Source: Bacteroidia bacterium
Lineage (GTDB): Bacteria > Bacteroidota > Bacteroidia > JAESSM01 > NORP286
DNA: 10,403 nt
Assembly (NCBI GenBank): GCA_016764115.1
Contig: JAESSM010000029.1
Coordinates: forward strand, 2,755-13,157
Direction: 5' to 3'
In this document: positions 7,751 to 10,403 of the stretch, piece by piece
Position numbering within the stretch: the stretch's first letter is position 1
How the letters are laid out: the number at the start of each line of letters is the position of its first letter
Made by a program: the position numbers and the translations under genes
Notes under the pieces: generated by a model
The model's database searches: none
What the model was told of the DNA's origin: nothing
What the model saw: the letters and a program-made list of their open reading frames with translations, nothing else

Positions 7751-8176
7751 TTGAGCATAAAAATCTACAATATCATCCCTCCTCTGATCAGCACGGGAAG
7801 TACTTACCTGTTTACTACGGATAGTGGTATAGAATATGAAGTTCGTTTTGGGAGAGAAAAACAGTCTCTACTTTCTGCCATTATTGCGTTTGGAGTTTTA
7901 AATGATGAATTTGAAGGTGATGAATATGTTGAAACCAATAAAGGTGAGATCTTCCGGGTAATGGCAACGGTCATTGAGATCATTGAACTCTACATCAAAG
8001 AGCATCCGAATACCAGGACATTCAAATTCACTGCCATGACAAGAAGTGATGAAGATGATGCTCTAACATCCAAACGAATGAGACTTTACAGCAGATACGT
8101 TGAGTATTTTAATTATTTAGGATGGAATGTGGATATAAGCAAAAATAATGTGCTAATGTCAAGGACACGTTCCTGA
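7751..8176 (+). CDS. Hypothetical 141-residue protein, probable TTG start
   Basis: The function is not recognised. The protein looks soluble and cytoplasmic, with no signal peptide or membrane segment. It has a beta-rich first part (TYLFTTDSGIEYEVRFG, residues 18-34; LLSAIIAFGVLNDEF, about 40-54), a helix (VMATVIEIIELYIKEH, about 70-85), and a second alpha/beta part with TFKFTAM (about 89-95) and a basic, tyrosine-rich SKRMRLYSRYVEYF. The frame is open upstream only to a TGA at 7721-7723, and the interval contains no ATG, GTG or other TTG. The TTG at 7751 is therefore the best start; the first internal ATG would drop half the protein. It lies 14 bp after the barrel gene and 4 bp before the sulfite-oxidase gene, so it is almost surely co-transcribed with them. 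The compact coding layout and protein-like composition support a real gene. Any link to sulfite oxidation is inferred only from position. Confidence 0.7.
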   Translation: MSIKIYNIIPPLISTGSTYLFTTDSGIEYEVRFGREKQSLLSAIIAFGVLNDEFEGDEYVETNKGEIFRVMATVIEIIELYIKEHPNTRTFKFTAMTRSDEDDALTSKRMRLYSRYVEYFNYLGWNVDISKNNVLMSRTRS

Positions 8177-8180
8177 ATCC

Positions 8181-9491
8181 ATGATAAAAAAAGATAGGAA
8201 AGGCATACATGAGCTGTATTCAATTGACCCAATAGAGGCAGATAAATTACTTTGGGGAAGAGAGACTGATAGTTCGCGGAGGGGGTTTTTGAAGAAAACT
8301 GCCCTTGCAACAATGGGCACTTTTCTTGGTGCAGAAATTGCTTTTGCAAATACAATGCCTGCGGGATTGATTCCGGCTTCGTTAATTTCTGATGAACCAT
8401 TTCTTATTCCCGGTAAACATGCTGGCTTAGTTATTCTTAACGACAAACCTATTAATGCTGAAACACCACCACATCTACTAAACGATATCATTACTCCAGC
8501 AGATAAATTGTTTGTTAGAAACAATGGATTAGTACCCGAAAATATTGATGTCAACAACTGGATCTTGACAATTGAAGGGGAATCTGCAAAAGAAAAAAAG
8601 ACATTCACATTAGAAGAATTAAAATCTAATTTCAAACATTATACCTATCAATTAACATTGGAATGTGGAGGTAATGGACGAAACGAATTCAACCCTCCAG
8701 CTAAAGGAAATCAATGGTCATTAGGAGCAGTTGGATGCCCAGAATGGACAGGAGCCAGATTGAAAGATGTACTGCAAAGCATTGGCGTTAAAGATGATGC
8801 TGTTTATATCGGATATTATGGTAAAGACATCCACTTAAGTCAAAATCCTGATAAAGTCGTTATTTCAAGAGGTGTTCCCGTAAAAAAGGCTATGGAAGAT
8901 GAATCGCTAATTGCATGGTCGATGAACAATGAAGAAATTCCTGTAATGAATGGGTACCCGCTTAGACTAATTTTTGGGGGATGGCCGGGGTCTACTTCTG
9001 GTAAATGGCTGCATAAAATTGTTATTCGAAATAAAATTCATGATGGCCCTAAAATGGAGGGAGCATCATACAGAGTTCCTTGCAATTTCGTATCTCCTGG
9101 TAGTGAGATTGACAATGAAGATATGTGCATCATTGAATCAATGCCTGTAAAATCGCTAATAACTTATCCAAAATCAGGAGCAGTGATTAATGACGGTACA
9201 TTTCTAAAAGTAAATGGTCATGCATGGGCAGGAGATTATAAAGTTTCAGAAATGCAAATTTCTATTGATTTTGGTTCCACATGGCAAAAATGTGAGCTTA
9301 AATCACCAAAGAACAGGCATGCATGGCAGCAGTGGAACGCTAATGTGAATTTTCCTAAAAAAGGATATTACGAGGTATGGGCTAGAGCAACTGATAGTAA
9401 CAGAAAATCTCAACCAATGGTGGTACCTGGATGGAATCCAAAAGGTTATCTAAACAATGCATGTCATAGAATTGCCGTTAAAGTTGTATAA
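8181..9491 (+). CDS. sorA: Tat-exported sulfite-oxidase-family molybdopterin protein (SorA-like)
   Basis: This is a 436-residue mono-pyranopterin Moco enzyme that would oxidise sulfite to sulfate outside the cytoplasm. The twin-arginine signal SRRGFLK (32-38), followed by a hydrophobic stretch ending AFA, matches the Tat consensus, so the enzyme is exported folded with its cofactor. The catalytic domain carries FVRNNG (R113), LECGGNGR (C162, R167), WSLGAVGCPEWTGARLKDVL (179-198) and GASYRVP (Y297). By spacing, these line up with human sulfite oxidase Arg160, Cys207 (the Mo ligand), Arg212 and Tyr343. A C-terminal Ig-like Mo-cofactor dimerisation domain (about 310-436) includes VNGHAWAGD and a segment ending VWARATD. 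There is no fused heme domain; the cytochrome is the next gene, starting directly after the stop codon. Closely related sulfur-compound or uncharacterised substrates cannot be excluded, but the active-site set favours sulfite. Confidence 0.9.
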   Translation: MIKKDRKGIHELYSIDPIEADKLLWGRETDSSRRGFLKKTALATMGTFLGAEIAFANTMPAGLIPASLISDEPFLIPGKHAGLVILNDKPINAETPPHLLNDIITPADKLFVRNNGLVPENIDVNNWILTIEGESAKEKKTFTLEELKSNFKHYTYQLTLECGGNGRNEFNPPAKGNQWSLGAVGCPEWTGARLKDVLQSIGVKDDAVYIGYYGKDIHLSQNPDKVVISRGVPVKKAMEDESLIAWSMNNEEIPVMNGYPLRLIFGGWPGSTSGKWLHKIVIRNKIHDGPKMEGASYRVPCNFVSPGSEIDNEDMCIIESMPVKSLITYPKSGAVINDGTFLKVNGHAWAGDYKVSEMQISIDFGSTWQKCELKSPKNRHAWQQWNANVNFPKKGYYEVWARATDSNRKSQPMVVPGWNPKGYLNNACHRIAVKVV

Positions 9492-9959
9492 ATGGGTGAA
9501 AGGAAATACAACTTAACTGATGAAGAAAAAAGTAAAGTAAAATCCCTCGTTTCATTTACCAGTTACTTTTTGTTTTCCTGTTTAGCAATTATAAGCATCG
9601 TCACTTACATCATGTTATGGTATGTCCCTGAGATTAATACTGCAACTAATGATCAAATTGTTGAAGATAAAGTAGAAAATGGCATAGATTTGTCTACCGG
9701 ATTGATTGCTGATGAAGGTTACAAAATGGTTAAACAACAATGTATTTCTTGTCATTCAAGTAAATTGATCATTCAAAACAGAGCAACTAAAGAAGGCTGG
9801 ACAAACATAATTCAGTGGATGCAGGAAACACAAAACCTTTGGGATCTTGGAAAAAATGAAGAGATTATTGTAAATTATTTGGCTAAAAACTATGCTCCTG
9901 ATGAACAAGGCAGAAGAAAACCCCTCGAAAATATAGATTGGTATGTGCTTAAACAATAG
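9492..9959 (+). CDS. sorB: Membrane-anchored mono-heme cytochrome c, SorB-like electron acceptor
   Basis: This 155-residue protein has a positively charged cytoplasmic N-terminus, one hydrophobic segment (about 19-46, SLVSFTSYFLFSC through MLWYVPEI) that looks like an uncleaved anchor, and a periplasmic cytochrome c domain. The single heme-binding motif is C84-IS-C87-H88, and M110 in GWTNIIQWM is the likely sixth ligand. The region after it, ending IIVNYLAKNYAPDEQGRR, is the usual C-terminal helix and tail of SorB-type cytochromes. The ATG directly follows the TAA of the SorA-like gene with no gap, pointing to coupled translation and a functional pair. It would accept electrons one at a time from the molybdenum enzyme and pass them to the respiratory chain. 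Unlike classical soluble SorB, this one keeps a membrane anchor. The assignment as SorB rests on the heme motif and context rather than on any close sequence match I could run. Confidence 0.85.
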   Translation: MGERKYNLTDEEKSKVKSLVSFTSYFLFSCLAIISIVTYIMLWYVPEINTATNDQIVEDKVENGIDLSTGLIADEGYKMVKQQCISCHSSKLIIQNRATKEGWTNIIQWMQETQNLWDLGKNEEIIVNYLAKNYAPDEQGRRKPLENIDWYVLKQ

Positions 9960-10403
9960 CCTACTTTCTTCAATAATTATTTCTTTCCTGATTATTTCGT
10001 CTTGTACTAACATCAATAATGATCAGGATTCTGTTCTCCAAGATAGCATTGGGCAAAAAGAAATTATTAAGGATACCATTCCTGAAAAGCTGCCTATTCA
10101 CCTTCAAAAAAAGGTAAATAAGATTGATGCATTTTTTCAAAATAAATTCAACCACAAAGTATTTAACGGCAATATTCTATTTGCTGAAAATGATAAAGTA
10201 CTTATCAAAAAGTGCTATGGTTATTCCCACCTTAGAAAAAAAACACCGCTCCATCTCAGTTCTATTTTTCAACTCGCTTCTGTTTCTAAACCACTAACTG
10301 CAACAGCGATATTACTTTTATACGACAGAGGAGAACTTGATCTGGAAGATGATATAAAAAAGTATTTCCCCGATTTCCCATATGAAAATATTACTATTCA
10401 TCT
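9943..10403 (+). CDS. Serine hydrolase lipoprotein (class C beta-lactamase/DD-peptidase-like), 5' part
   Basis: An open frame runs off the right edge (153 complete codons). The ATG at 9943 is the only ATG after the in-frame TAG at 9934-9936 and overlaps the last 17 bases of the cytochrome gene. The N-terminus looks like a lipoprotein signal: hydrophobic LLSSIIISFLIISS, then C21 as the lipidation site, then a polar linker rich in Asn, Asp and Lys (22-60). The enzyme domain begins near FNGNILFAEND (74-84). It holds the catalytic S113-VS-K116 in FQLASVSKPLTATAILLL, followed by GELDLEDDIKKYFPDFP, which is typical of the beta-lactamase-related serine hydrolases (PF00144). The YxN and third motifs would be off-window. 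Most such proteins in Bacteroidota are esterases or peptidases rather than antibiotic-resistance enzymes, so resistance should not be inferred. The overlap suggests it belongs to the same transcript, though its role looks unrelated to Moco. Confidence 0.85.
   Translation, partial: MCLNNSLLSSIIISFLIISSCTNINNDQDSVLQDSIGQKEIIKDTIPEKLPIHLQKKVNKIDAFFQNKFNHKVFNGNILFAENDKVLIKKCYGYSHLRKKTPLHLSSIFQLASVSKPLTATAILLLYDRGELDLEDDIKKYFPDFPYENITIH

Noticed and set aside
8159..8635. Minus-strand open frame of 158 codons opposite the start of the sulfite-oxidase gene
   Set aside because: It lies wholly opposite well-supported coding sequence (Tat signal and catalytic domain start), and its translation shows no domain.
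9943..10403. Beta-lactam resistance gene
   Set aside because: The SxxK motif and fold are shared by many esterases and peptidases; the later active-site motifs are outside the window and nothing here points to resistance.

Overview
This AT-rich window most likely comes from a member of the Bacteroidota. The reasons are TAnnTTTG-type -7 promoter matches, poor Shine-Dalgarno signals, an SAQ-type signal peptide on an outer-membrane barrel protein, and a dispersed palindrome of the 'TGTCATyCTGAA...GAAGrATCT' kind that is common in that phylum. The assignment is inferred from sequence style; there is no marker gene here.

The theme is molybdenum cofactor (Moco) and Moco enzymes. On the minus strand (1-2783), read right to left, lie an XdhC-type Moco maturation/insertion factor, a 2Fe-2S/FAD subunit (XdhA) and the start of the molybdopterin subunit (XdhB, cut by the window edge) of a xanthine-dehydrogenase-family hydroxylase. 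An imperfect inverted repeat and a candidate promoter lie between xdhC and xdhA.

Across a short divergent intergenic region, the plus strand (2886-10403) begins with moaA, which catalyses the first step of Moco synthesis. It continues with a tight run: an FdhF/YdeP-family molybdopterin oxidoreductase, a large outer-membrane barrel protein that appears to contain two tandem homologous barrel halves, a 141-residue protein of unknown function, a Tat-exported sulfite-oxidase-family protein, a membrane-anchored mono-heme cytochrome c, and the 5' part of a serine beta-lactamase-family lipoprotein. From 3983 onward the spacings are 16 bp, 14 bp, 4 bp, 0 bp and a 17-bp overlap, so these genes probably form one transcription unit.

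Read together, sorA and sorB encode a periplasmic sulfite (or similar substrate) oxidation module that hands electrons to a membrane-tethered cytochrome c. MoaA and XdhC supply or load the cofactor, and the YdeP-like and XDH-like enzymes are further Moco consumers. The co-transcribed barrel protein and the 141-residue protein have no assigned function and are the least explained parts. No RNA genes, CRISPR arrays, insertion sequences or attachment sites were seen.
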